Origin: Candidatus Binatia bacterium
GTDB taxonomy: Bacteria; Desulfobacterota; Binatia; HRBIN30
DNA: 39,356 nucleotides
Direction of reading: 5' to 3'
Assembly: GCA_023150935.1 (NCBI GenBank)
Contig: JAKLJW010000041.1
Coordinates: forward strand, 1 to 39,356
A program made the position numbers and the translations under genes. Below, piece after piece: positions 33,378-39,356 of this stretch (its first letter is position 1; each line of letters starts with the position of its first letter). The notes under the pieces are model-generated. The model worked only from the letters and a program-made list of their open reading frames with translations. It ran no database searches and had not been told where the DNA came from.

Positions 33378-34982
33378 TCAACGCCAGCCGCGCGGGTTGG
33401 CGAAGAAGTCGCGTTCCCAGCTTTCGATCGCCGCGTGCAGGCGCGCGGCGTCGGCCGGGTGGCGGTCGACGACGTTGTACGACTCGTTCGGATCGAGGCC
33501 GAGGTTGAACAGCAGAGGCATGTGGGTGAGCAGCGGCGCCGTCTGGCCGGTCCGCGGGTCGGTGTACGTGTAACGGCGAGCGGCACGCCCGGCCAGCGTG
33601 TCGATCTTATCGAGCGGCAGCGGCGCCGTGTAGAGGCTGACCCAGCGGTAGTACTTCCACGCTCCGCCGCGCGCCCCGTCGATGACGTTGGCGTTGAAGA
33701 AGAACAGCGCCCCGTGCGGGCTCGCGGTCGCGACGCCGTGCAGGACGTCGCGGAAGTCGCGGCCGTCGACGATGCGGTCGGCGGGCGGTTCGACCCCGGC
33801 GATGGCGAGCAGGGTGGGAAAGAGGTCGATGTGCATGAGCGGGGTGTCGACGGTGCGTCCGGCCGGGACACGGCCGGGCCAGTGGGCGATGAGTGGGACG
33901 CGTTGACCGCCTTCGAGGGGCTGTCCTTTACGGCCGCGCAAACGACCGGGGTTGCCGAGGTGCCAGGGGCCGTTGTCGCTGGTGAAGATGACGAGGGTGT
34001 TGTCGAGCAGGTCGCGGGTACGGAGGGCGTCGACGACCTCGCCGACGCTCCAGTCGAGCTCTTCGACGGCGTCGCCGTAAGGACCCATGGGGGAGCGGCC
34101 GTCGAAGTCGGCGGCGGCGACGAGGGGGATATGGGGGTTCTTGTGAGCGAGGTAGAGGAAGAACGGTTTAGTCTGGTGAGCGTCGATGAAGGCGACGGCT
34201 TCGCGGGTAATGGCGGCGGTGAGGTGGCCCTGGCGGAGGCCGATATCGGGATCCACGACGGTATCGTTTTTCCAGTACTGGTAAGGGAACTCGTCGTTGG
34301 TGGAGGGAAAGCCGGCGAAGAAGTCGAAGCCATGGCGGTGCGGGTGGTACTGCGGGTCGCCGCGGAAGTCGCCGAGGTGCCACTTGCCAACCATGCCGGT
34401 GCCGTAGCCGGCGATCTTGAGTGCTTCGGGGAGGGTAATTTCGGAGGCCGGCAGACCGGGGACAGCGGACTCGCCGCCCTGGACGAGGTCGGTGACGCCG
34501 AGGGCGGCGAAGACGCTACCGATGCGGCGGTTGAGTTTACGGGCGAGGTTATCGCCCGCGGGTTGGATGGGGAAGGTGATGCCGGTGCGCAGCGGGTAGC
34601 GGCCGGTGAGGAGGCCGGCACGGGCGGGTGAGCAGGTGGAGGCGGCAGCGTAGAAGTCGGTGAAGCGGGCGCCGTCATGGGCGAGTGCATCGACGTGTGG
34701 AGTGCGGATGCCGGTATTGCCGTAGGCGCCGAGGTCGCCGTAGCCGAGGTCGTCAGCGAGGATAATGACGATGTTGGGCGGCCGGGCCGGCGCCCCGGCG
34801 GCGAGCCGCACGATGGCGCCGACGGGCAAGGCACCGCGGCCGGGATCGGCGTAGACGGCGGTGTCGAGCACGGCATACCCCGCCCCGACGTGGGGCCGGG
34901 AGTAACGCCAGAGCGAGAGCGCCACGACGAGGACGGCGGCAAGGAGCAGCCCGCGGCACAGATGGCGGAGGCGCAGCGTCAT
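33378..34982 (-). CDS. Type I sulfatase (arylsulfatase A-like), exported or membrane-anchored
   Basis: A 534-residue sulfatase. An N-terminal hydrophobic helix (about 10-25, GLLLAAVLVVALSLW) acts as signal or anchor. The metal-binding ADDLGYGD lies near residues 76-83, and the formylglycine motif C-S-P-A-R follows (Cys117, in STCSPARAGLLTGRYPLRTG). GKWHLGDF and FTSDNGPW supply further metal and sulfate ligands. It hydrolyses sulfate esters after Cys117 is oxidised by a formylglycine-generating enzyme or anSME, neither of which is in the window. The start at 34982 is chosen because the helix begins there; the frame upstream is Arg/Pro-rich. It is probably periplasmic. Confidence 0.9.
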   Translation of the reverse strand: MTLRLRHLCRGLLLAAVLVVALSLWRYSRPHVGAGYAVLDTAVYADPGRGALPVGAIVRLAAGAPARPPNIVIILADDLGYGDLGAYGNTGIRTPHVDALAHDGARFTDFYAAASTCSPARAGLLTGRYPLRTGITFPIQPAGDNLARKLNRRIGSVFAALGVTDLVQGGESAVPGLPASEITLPEALKIAGYGTGMVGKWHLGDFRGDPQYHPHRHGFDFFAGFPSTNDEFPYQYWKNDTVVDPDIGLRQGHLTAAITREAVAFIDAHQTKPFFLYLAHKNPHIPLVAAADFDGRSPMGPYGDAVEELDWSVGEVVDALRTRDLLDNTLVIFTSDNGPWHLGNPGRLRGRKGQPLEGGQRVPLIAHWPGRVPAGRTVDTPLMHIDLFPTLLAIAGVEPPADRIVDGRDFRDVLHGVATASPHGALFFFNANVIDGARGGAWKYYRWVSLYTAPLPLDKIDTLAGRAARRYTYTDPRTGQTAPLLTHMPLLFNLGLDPNESYNVVDRHPADAARLHAAIESWERDFFANPRGWR

Positions 34983-35107
34983 CTGCCGCACGGTTACAGG
35001 AGGCGGCGGGAAAAGTCGACGGAGCGCGTACGTGGAGGGGGAGCCCGTGCCGCGGCGACGAGGACGCGATGGTTCCCGGTGGAGCACAATGCCCGTGGCG
35101 ATCATGG

Positions 35108-35170
35108 GCCGAACGCCTGCCGTTCAGGCGCGGCCCGCTCTTGGCCGTCGTCTGGAACGGCTGGTTCGGC
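35108..35170 (-). other. attC-like site A
   Basis: A 63-bp imperfect palindrome with ends GCCGAAC and GTTCGGC. The inner arms pair AGCCGTTCCAG with CTGAACGGC, leaving one G unpaired, as extrahelical bases do in attC. A CGGCC/GGCCG stem closes the loop. It lies 68 bp after the TumA stop, in the same orientation as that cassette. The outer cores differ from RYYYAAC/GTTRRRY at one position. Confidence 0.65.
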
Positions 35171-35238
35171 ACCGCGGGCGGTTACTCAACTCGGCCATAC
35201 GTCGGTGCTTCCCCCGTTCCCACCCTCCATGCCACCAG

Positions 35239-35586
35239 CTACGCGGCACGCAGCAGGAACTCGACTTTCACGGCGTCGAACGGGAACTCCACCCGGCCGC
35301 GTTCCGTTCGCGTGAGCACACCGGCGGCCAACAGAGCCGTAATGTCGCTGTGCACGGCCTTGACGTCGCGGCCCACGCGGCGCGCCGCTTCGCGCACCGA
35401 CACTGCCCCGACACCACAGAGTGCCTTCAGGATCTCCCACCGCTTGGCCGTCAGCACGCGCCAGAGAAGTTCTGGACTCGCAAACGCGATCCGGGCCCCT
35501 CTTTGCCTCTTTCCCGTCTTCCATGCCTCCACGAAGTCCGACATGGCTTCCCCGGGCGCTCGGACCTCAAGCGTCACGGTTCTCAT
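35239..35586 (-). CDS. tumA: TumA-like HTH antitoxin
   Basis: A 115-residue winged-helix protein. After MRTVTLEVRAP comes a helical stretch, then WRVLTAKRWEILKALCG, REAARRVGRDVKAVHSDITALL (recognition helix) and a wing with RVEFPFDAVKVEFLL. The pattern matches the HTH antitoxins found next to DUF6516 (TumE) toxins. The start at 35586 is set by GGGAGGTGG upstream. It overlaps the 3' end of the toxin gene by 20 bp, so the two are coupled. It should bind the toxin and repress the promoter at 35871-35900. Confidence 0.8.
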   Translation of the reverse strand: MRTVTLEVRAPGEAMSDFVEAWKTGKRQRGARIAFASPELLWRVLTAKRWEILKALCGVGAVSVREAARRVGRDVKAVHSDITALLAAGVLTRTERGRVEFPFDAVKVEFLLRAA

Positions 35587-35863
35587 CGTTCCACCTCCCG
35601 ATATCACGCTGAAAGCCAGCGATCAGTTTCTCGGGCGTAGTGAAGGTGTATGGGGTCTCGCGACCGCCGTAGTGACGGTGATCGCCCTTCACGGCCTCAT
35701 TATCATATCGAACCTCGCACTTGCCATCGACGACGTATGCAAGCCGGTAGCGATAGCAGTGGGCTGAGCCTTTGATCGGCACGGGAACCTTCCAGAGCAC
35801 AGTCTCCGCGAAGGCGTTCTCCGCGTACACGATGCGGGCCCGGACGAGGAGCGTCGCCTTCAC
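35567..35863 (-). CDS. tumE: TumE-like toxin (DUF6516)
   Basis: A 98-residue protein starting at GTG. Family features are AETVLWKVP near residue 20, HCYRYRLAYVVDG and YDNEAVKGDHRHYGGRETPYTF, ending in an amphipathic helix (LIAGFQRDI). The DNE..KGDHRH block is the hallmark of DUF6516/TumE. The family is reported as the toxin of a type II module; its target is not obvious from sequence. The GTG lies 7 bases after a -10 box, so the mRNA may be leaderless. Confidence 0.82.
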   Translation of the reverse strand: MKATLLVRARIVYAENAFAETVLWKVPVPIKGSAHCYRYRLAYVVDGKCEVRYDNEAVKGDHRHYGGRETPYTFTTPEKLIAGFQRDIGRWNDENRDA

Positions 35864-35870
35864 ATTGGAG

Positions 35871-35900
35871 ACTATGCCAACGTTGGCCGGCCGTTGTCAA
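35871..35900 (-). promoter_or_regulatory. Promoter and operator of the TumE/TumA pair
   Basis: On the minus strand, TTGACA (35895-35900), an 18-base spacer and CATAGT (35871-35876) precede the GTG start by 7 bases. The spacer holds the palindromes GGCCGGCC and CCAACGTTGG, good targets for a winged-helix repressor. TTGGAG/CTCCAA arms flank the whole region. Confidence 0.6.
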
Positions 35901-35978
35901 TAACTCCAACGCTGCGGATGTCGGAGTGGCGGCGCGTCGAATGCTGCGGATGGGCTCCTCGATCGCACCCTCGCCAGA

Positions 35979-36191
35979 TCAGCGGGCCGTGCTGAGCCGC
36001 GCCGGCCAGACGCGCAGAGCGCTGCTGAGCTGAATGCCCAACTGGACGGCGCCGCCCCCATTACCGAAGAGCTCTACACCGATAGTCACGGGTGCCGCGT
36101 CCAGGTTCGTGCACTCGAAACCGAGACGGCGATAGAAGTCCGGCGCCTGAAAGCTGTGCGTCGACAACACCATTTGGACTGCCCCGCGCGT
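35979..36191 (-). pseudogene. Chimeric fragment: GNAT acetyltransferase end joined to a secreted-protein segment
   Basis: The frame reads VLSTHSFQAPDFYRRLGFE, the C-terminal signature of a GNAT acetyltransferase. It then switches directly to CTNLDAAPVTIGVELFGNGG, which closely copies a stretch (CTNLDATPVTVGVEVFGSSGG) of the secreted protein at 37093-37614. There is no start codon of its own: the frame enters from the attC-like site. It looks like two gene fragments fused in the array. The rest of 35901-36349 holds only the palindrome at 36205-36277 and a 10-bp direct repeat (GCTGCGGATG at 35911 and 35943). Confidence 0.6.
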
Positions 36192-36204
36192 GCAGGCTTC
36201 GTCT

Positions 36205-36277
36205 TCGGCAGCTGCAGGCGCGCGGGCGCCACTGGAAACCGGCTCCGCCCGCGTCGCCTGCAGCCGCATTGTTCGGC
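36205..36277 (-). other. attC-like site D
   Basis: A 73-bp palindrome. On the minus strand GCCGAAC opens the site. The arms GCGGCTGCAGGCG and CGCCTGCAGCTGC pair with one mismatch, and an inner CGCGGGCG/CGCCCGCG stem closes a long terminal loop. The closing core is degenerate (no GTT). It lies 72 bp after the antitoxin stop at 36350. Confidence 0.5.
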
Positions 36278-36349
36278 CAAGTAGGAACGGATGGGCGCGC
36301 CCGGCGGCCTAATCGTGCGACGTTTGCACACACGTCCCCGTCGCCCCTA

Positions 36350-36562
36350 TCACGCGGCGCCGGGGCCTCGAACCGCTTCGCCTTCGGGAAACACATCCGT
36401 TGCATCGCGTTGGTCGCCGACTGGTGGGAGTAGGCGGTGACGGTACCGTTCCTGTTCCTGCATGTAATGCTCGACCAGCTTCTCCGGATCGTTGCCGAAC
36501 TCAGAGGAGATCTTCTCACGGATATCCCGCACGGCTCGAATATCTTCATCCATTTTCTTCAT
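36350..36562 (-). CDS. Small antitoxin of a PIN module
   Basis: A 70-residue charged helical protein (MKKMDEDIRAVRDIREKISSEFGNDPEKL in parts; then HYMQEQERYRHRLL). The RDIREKIS..F segment is typical of short antitoxins paired with this PIN subfamily. The ATG overlaps the end of the PIN gene by 17 bp and has GGGAGA upstream. It follows its toxin, the same order as the other two PIN pairs here. The C-terminal tail (GEAVRGPGAA) looks unstructured. Confidence 0.7.
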   Translation of the reverse strand: MKKMDEDIRAVRDIREKISSEFGNDPEKLVEHYMQEQERYRHRLLPPVGDQRDATDVFPEGEAVRGPGAA

Positions 36563-37034
36563 CGTCGTCTCCCAGTAACTCCAGTGGCGTCACCAACGCT
36601 GGTACGAATACTCCCAGCATCGTGTTGACTCGTCGGATGTGTTCGAACTTGTTTGCGTTGGCGAGGTGGCGGCAATTCCACGTGACCAGGAAGTCGCAGC
36701 GGTGGTGCGAGGCCAACGCCAGGTGCAGTGCGTCTCCGGCGGGATCTCGGGGCATGACTTTGCGAGCAATGTAGGTCCGGACGATCTCAGCAACCGCCGC
36801 TTCGACAGGCACCAAAGGAAGGCGTTCGATGAGACGCAGGCAGTCTTCCCGAGCCGGGAAATCTCCGCGCGTCAGCTCTTCGATCACGGGCGCGCTCGTC
36901 ACCAGTTCGTATCTGTCGCCGGCACTCTCCCACCACCTGCGGGTCCATCCACGCCGTGCCACCATCTCCGGGTCGGATCGTGCCTCGAAGTAAAAACTCG
37001 GGATGGTAGTTTCGATGTAAGTGCGCTTCCGCAT
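36546..37034 (-). CDS. PIN-domain (VapC-like) ribonuclease toxin
   Basis: A 162-residue PIN protein. The first acidic site is in YIETTIPSFYF (Glu8, in the position often held by Asp; usual for this subfamily). The others lie in PVIEELTRGDF and DALHLALASHH, and WNCRHLANA closes the fold. Such enzymes cut tRNA or other RNA when free of antitoxin. The start codon sits in a tandem 12-mer (37032-37055) that may be the operator. It pairs with the antitoxin at 36350-36562. Confidence 0.87.
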   Translation of the reverse strand: MRKRTYIETTIPSFYFEARSDPEMVARRGWTRRWWESAGDRYELVTSAPVIEELTRGDFPAREDCLRLIERLPLVPVEAAVAEIVRTYIARKVMPRDPAGDALHLALASHHRCDFLVTWNCRHLANANKFEHIRRVNTMLGVFVPALVTPLELLGDDDEENG

Positions 37035-37055
37035 GACTTATGTCATGACTTATGT
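37032..37055 (-). repeat. Tandem 12-mer across the PIN gene start
   Basis: CATGACTTATGT occurs twice without a gap (37032-37043, 37044-37055). The first copy includes the PIN start codon. On the minus strand each copy holds CATAAG, a weak -10. Two operator half-sites for an antitoxin are a fair guess. A second ATG 12 bases upstream runs into TAA. Confidence 0.7.
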
Positions 37056-37092
37056 CCCGCAAGGCGCGAATGGGGTCGTTCTACTAGTGCGT

Positions 37093-37614
37093 TCAGTTCG
37101 CCGCCTTCTGCCTCGTTCCCTTGATGATCGTGAGCTGCCAAGCGGAGGTCGGCGGTGCGTTCCCGGTATCCGCGATGAACGCTGTGCGCGCGAGCTTCTT
37201 CGTGGTGGCAAGGACGCGCGCCGAGCCTTTGCTGATGGACCCCGCGGCTAGGTCTGAGTTGATCGAGATCCCCGCGGCTGCGCTCCCGAAGGTCACCGTA
37301 GCGCCGGGGGCGACGCTGAGTGACGTTGCCACCGGGTCGTTGGCCGCCCAGCCACCGCTAGATCCGAAGACTTCTACGCCGACGGTGACAGGTGTTGCGT
37401 CGAGGTTCGTGCAGGTGATGAAGGCCGCGAGAAATCCGGTGTCGATATAGCCCGGTACCGTGAGGACGTGCTGGGTGAAAGGCGCCGAAAGCGGGCTGTC
37501 GACGACGCCGGCCTTGGCGGCGGGGGCCAGGAGCAGGAGGACTACAGCAATAAGGAGGACTTCGCGGAGGCCGTTCTCGACTGACCGAACACGCGTTGGA
37601 CTGAATCGCTGCAT
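37093..37614 (-). CDS. Small secreted protein of unknown function
   Basis: A 173-residue protein with a signal peptide (LREVLLIAVVLLLLAPAAKAG; cleavage after AKA, about residue 35). The mature part is rich in beta-type residues: AFITCTNLDATPVTVGVEVFG, then VAPGATVTFGS and SARVLATTKK. I do not recognise the family, but the CTNLDATPVTVGVEVFG stretch recurs as a fragment at about 36050-36110. GGAGGT seven bases before the ATG at 37614 fixes the start. It lies between two toxin-antitoxin cassettes with no clear attC-like site of its own, and may be passenger DNA of the array. Confidence 0.75.
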   Translation of the reverse strand: MQRFSPTRVRSVENGLREVLLIAVVLLLLAPAAKAGVVDSPLSAPFTQHVLTVPGYIDTGFLAAFITCTNLDATPVTVGVEVFGSSGGWAANDPVATSLSVAPGATVTFGSAAAGISINSDLAAGSISKGSARVLATTKKLARTAFIADTGNAPPTSAWQLTIIKGTRQKAAN

Positions 37615-37771
37615 AGGTGTGACCTCCATCGACCGACAATATTGAGCCGATGTTACTCGCTCACAGGGGACGTGCCAAACGCATTCACCACGATCCCACC
37701 AGAGTGCCCGCCCGCTGACACGGTTTGCCTACGCATGATGACGTCCCTTGCCATGTCTGGGATTCCGGTAA

Positions 37772-37834
37772 GCCGAACGCCCTGGGCTCAGGCGCGGCGC
37801 GCTCTTCGCCGTCACCTGGAGCGGCTGGTTCGGC
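37772..37834 (-). other. attC-like site B
   Basis: A 63-bp site with GCCGAAC and GTTCGGC ends. It is about 80% identical to site A over its full length. Inner arms GCTCCAGG and CCTGAGC pair with one extra G unpaired. It starts 15 bp after the stop of the antitoxin at 37850-38026. Confidence 0.65.
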
Positions 37835-37849
37835 GCAACCCGCCACCAC

Positions 37850-38026
37850 TCATCCGGCCTTCGCCCACGGCTGTGGCTTCTTGGCCGGTAGCGAAACGAC
37901 CTTCCGCCCGCTCCGCCGTTCTTCCTCCCTGAGTGCCTGACAGATTGCGTCGAGGTCGTAGTGGTATTTGGCGGCGTGGCGCTCGCGGACGCGTCGCACT
38001 TCTTCCACGATCGGGTCTTTCCACAT
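37850..38026 (-). CDS. Small antitoxin of a PIN module
   Basis: A 58-residue protein, MWKDPIVEEVRRVRERHAAK at the start, then YHYDLDAICQALREEE and VVSLPAKKPQP. This is the common short antitoxin of PIN pairs (EEVRxxRExxAxxxxYDLDAI). The ATG lies 3 bases after the stop of the PIN toxin, behind a GGGAGAG ribosome-binding site that overlaps the toxin end. It would wrap the toxin's active site. Confidence 0.85.
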   Translation of the reverse strand: MWKDPIVEEVRRVRERHAAKYHYDLDAICQALREEERRSGRKVVSLPAKKPQPWAKAG

Positions 38027-38029
38027 CGT

Positions 38030-38506
38030 TCACTCTCCCATAAGCTCTTCTGGTGTACAGATGACCGGAATGCCATAGCCATGGTCGTAGGCAACGGCGG
38101 CCACCACGTTGCGAATCTCCGCATTCGCGATGTGCGTACAGTTCCATGTGAGCAGGTAGTCCATGCCGTGAACCGTTGCCAGTGCGATGTGAAGCGCGTC
38201 CTCGGTAGCCTTCTTCGGTAGGGCTGCTGCCTTCACAAGCGCGGCCGCCAACCCTTTGACGGCATCACTGGTCTCCAGTGACGGCACTCCCTTGAGCGCC
38301 GCCATCCGGCGTCGTGCAGCCTGGGCATCGCCCTCGCCGGCTTCGCTTACGACCACCTGGGAACAATAGAGGTCAAACCGCTTGCGGCGCCGCCACCAGC
38401 GGCGCGTCACGGCCTGGTGTGCAACAGCGATGGGGTCGAGGCTCTTGCGCGCGGTGAGGTAGCTCACAACGGTTCTCTCCACGTAGACCTTGGGTTTCGT
38501 GCCCAT
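38030..38506 (-). CDS. PIN-domain (VapC-like) ribonuclease toxin
   Basis: A 158-residue PIN protein: VYVERTVVSYLTA (first acidic site, Glu), YCSQVVVSEAGEGD, TEDALHIALATVHG and LLTWNCTHIANAEI, then ICTPEELMGE at the end. It forms a two-gene unit with the antitoxin at 37850-38026 (3-bp gap). It starts 42 bp after attC-like site C, so its promoter must be very short or lie within that site. It is related to, but not a copy of, the PIN toxin at 36546-37034. Confidence 0.88.
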   Translation of the reverse strand: MGTKPKVYVERTVVSYLTARKSLDPIAVAHQAVTRRWWRRRKRFDLYCSQVVVSEAGEGDAQAARRRMAALKGVPSLETSDAVKGLAAALVKAAALPKKATEDALHIALATVHGMDYLLTWNCTHIANAEIRNVVAAVAYDHGYGIPVICTPEELMGE

Positions 38507-38548
38507 CCCTCGCTAGGCGGCCTGAACATAGCAAGCCGCCTCGCGCAC

Positions 38549-38613
38549 GCCGAACGCCTTGGCGCGCAGGCGCGGCGTGCTTTTCGCCGTCGCCTGGAGC
38601 GGCATTGTTAGGC
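38549..38613 (-). other. attC-like site C
   Basis: A 65-bp site. On the minus strand it opens with GCCTAAC, a perfect RYYYAAC core, and ends in GTTCGGC. GCCGCTCCAG and a CGCGCCTG-type arm form the inner stem. The TAA inside GCCTAAC is the stop codon of the antitoxin at 38608-38790, so gene and recombination site overlap. Confidence 0.7.
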
Positions 38614-38790
38614 AGTCTGCGAACTCGCTGGCCGCCGAAGGCGTCGGCGGGCATCTTGGCGTGCCGTCTCAGCCGCCCGGTGAAAGAAGGCCAGCACCTC
38701 GTCCTCTGACTTGCCCGCCAGCGCCGCGGCTTGCTCGTCGCGGATCTTGCGCACCAACTCAACTGCTTTGATCGCTGGGGTCTCGACCAT
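38608..38790 (-). CDS. Small antitoxin of a PIN module
   Basis: A 60-residue helical protein, MVETPAIKAVELVRKIRDEQ, then ALAGKSEDEVLAFFHRAAE and a basic tail. This matches short antitoxins (AIxAVxLVRxIRD..ExxAFF) that pair with PIN toxins. The ATG lies inside the 3' end of the toxin gene (32-bp overlap), behind a strong AGGAGGT. Its TAA stop is part of attC-like site C. Confidence 0.82.
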   Translation of the reverse strand: MVETPAIKAVELVRKIRDEQAAALAGKSEDEVLAFFHRAAETARQDARRRLRRPASSQTA

Positions 38791-39244
38791 GGATGGTTAC
38801 CTCCTGCGGCGAGTAGATCGTCAGTGCTTTGTATCCCTGCTCGATGTTGACGGCATTGAACAGCCGGATCTTATCGAGGCGCACGATATGGCGAAAGTTC
38901 CAGCTGACGAGAACATCGACGTCTGAGATGGTCGCCACGGCGATGTGGAGCATGTCGTTCTCGAAGCGGCTCCCCAGCACCCCGCGCGCCTGATAGCTTG
39001 CCCGCAAGGTTAGCGCCTCTCCGGTTACGGGTAGGATCTCCGCGCCCAGATCCAGGACTTCGGCGTAGAGATCGCGAACCGCATCCGGCGCCGGGAGTAT
39101 CTCGGCCGCAGTGACCTCCGAGAGCACAGGATGAAAACGCCCCTGGCGGAAATCCTCAATGAGTCCGGTTGACCAACGCGCAAACTCGGCATCGAAGCAT
39201 CCCCCAAGCACCGAGGTGTCCACGTAAACCCGCAGGACCTTCAT
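38759..39244 (-). CDS. PIN-domain (VapC-like) ribonuclease toxin
   Basis: A 161-residue PIN protein with the usual Asp: VYVDTSVLGGCFD (residues 7-19), EVTAAEIL, NDMLHIAVATISD and LVSWNFRHIVRLD, ending in a YSPQEV segment. This is the DUF/PIN subfamily with the VSWNFRHIV signature. It pairs with the antitoxin at 38608-38790. Its ATG is followed by KVLRVYVD, so the start is clear, though no strong ribosome-binding site is visible. Confidence 0.87.
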   Translation of the reverse strand: MKVLRVYVDTSVLGGCFDAEFARWSTGLIEDFRQGRFHPVLSEVTAAEILPAPDAVRDLYAEVLDLGAEILPVTGEALTLRASYQARGVLGSRFENDMLHIAVATISDVDVLVSWNFRHIVRLDKIRLFNAVNIEQGYKALTIYSPQEVTIHGRDPSDQSS

Positions 39245-39275
39245 ACGCTTCAGTGTACACGGGACAATTCCACGA

Positions 39276-39356
39276 TCCTAACGCCCGGAACTCGCGCGCG
39301 GCGGGCACGAGGGGCAGCCTCAATCCGGCAGAATGGCCCGGTGCCCGCCGTCGCGT
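39276..39356 (-). other. Cut-off attC-like site at the right edge
   Basis: On the minus strand GTTAGGA (39276-39282) closes a palindrome whose 9-bp inner stem is GGCGGGCAC (39300-39308) with GTGCCCGCC (39341-39349). The other outer arm would lie beyond the window. It would bound the cassette of the PIN pair at 38608-39244. Confidence 0.35.

Larger units (their letters stand above)
35108..39356 (-). mobile_element. Integrase-less attC cluster (CALIN-like) of toxin-antitoxin cassettes
   Basis: Four attC-like palindromes (35108-35170, 36205-36277, 37772-37834, 38549-38613) and a cut-off fifth (39276-39356) share orientation. Each of the four complete sites lies 0-75 bp after the last gene of a two-gene toxin-antitoxin module on the minus strand. 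This is the layout of integron gene cassettes. No intI or attI is in the window, so the array is either integrase-less or part of a larger integron to the right. A secreted-protein gene and a chimeric gene fragment also sit in it. It may extend left to 33108. Confidence 0.6.

Noticed and set aside
33155..34942. A 595-codon frame antiparallel in phase to the sulfatase, Ser/Thr/Pro-rich
   Set aside because: It is a shadow of the sulfatase reading frame. Only its last 60 or so codons, beyond the sulfatase stop, match a known family (HigA).
35911..35952. GCTGCGGATG direct repeat as an attachment site
   Set aside because: It is only 10 bp long, with no inverted structure and no integrase, so it is likely chance or repeat debris.

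Overview
This is a GC-rich bacterial window with dense, mostly operonic genes on both strands, and no rRNA or tRNA that I could see. The gene set points to a Gram-negative, probably deltaproteobacterial-grade organism such as Binatota/Desulfobacterota: an NtrB/NtrC pair, a paired M16 peptidase operon, GT-C membrane glycosyltransferases, and a secreted esterase with a dockerin-like CVGDCDGGG motif. That assignment is inference, because no taxonomic marker gene is present.

Layout. 1-368: non-coding repeats (a 155-bp direct repeat carrying perfect palindromes). 369-6499 (minus): typA, a REP-like inverted repeat, a large secreted alpha/beta-hydrolase, an EEP-family phosphodiesterase and a SAM methyltransferase. 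6682-18732 (plus): a gamma-glutamylcyclotransferase-like gene, then a tight five-gene membrane cluster. This cluster holds a DUF2298 protein, a GT4 glycosyltransferase, a methyltransferase, a 1589-residue fusion (GT39-like + DUF2298 + six-bladed NHL propeller) and an 864-residue GT39-like + NHL protein. 18780-23055 (minus): a Uma2 nuclease, thiE, ntrC and ntrB. 23306-24541 (plus): moeA. 24941-25607 (minus): a toxin-antitoxin locus whose toxin frame holds one in-frame TGA. 25916-29231: an FmdB-type zinc ribbon (minus) and two coupled M16 peptidases (plus). 29381-32951 (minus): a response regulator, a CHASE3 kinase and a REC-PAS kinase, all coupled by ATGA overlaps. 33155-34982 (minus): a HigA remnant and a sulfatase.

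35108-39356 (minus) is a string of small modules: one TumE/TumA-like and three PIN-type toxin-antitoxin pairs. Each ends at a 63-73 bp imperfect palindrome with the layout of an integron attC site: AAC/GTT outer cores, inner stems and, in at least two sites, an unpaired extra base. No integrase is in view, so this looks like an integrase-less attC cluster (CALIN) loaded with addiction cassettes.

The two parts most worth following up are the DUF2298/GT39/NHL membrane cluster and the attC-like toxin-antitoxin array. The first looks like a surface glycan or lipid-linked sugar machine, with periplasmic beta-propellers fused directly to transferases; its product and substrate cannot be read from the sequence.
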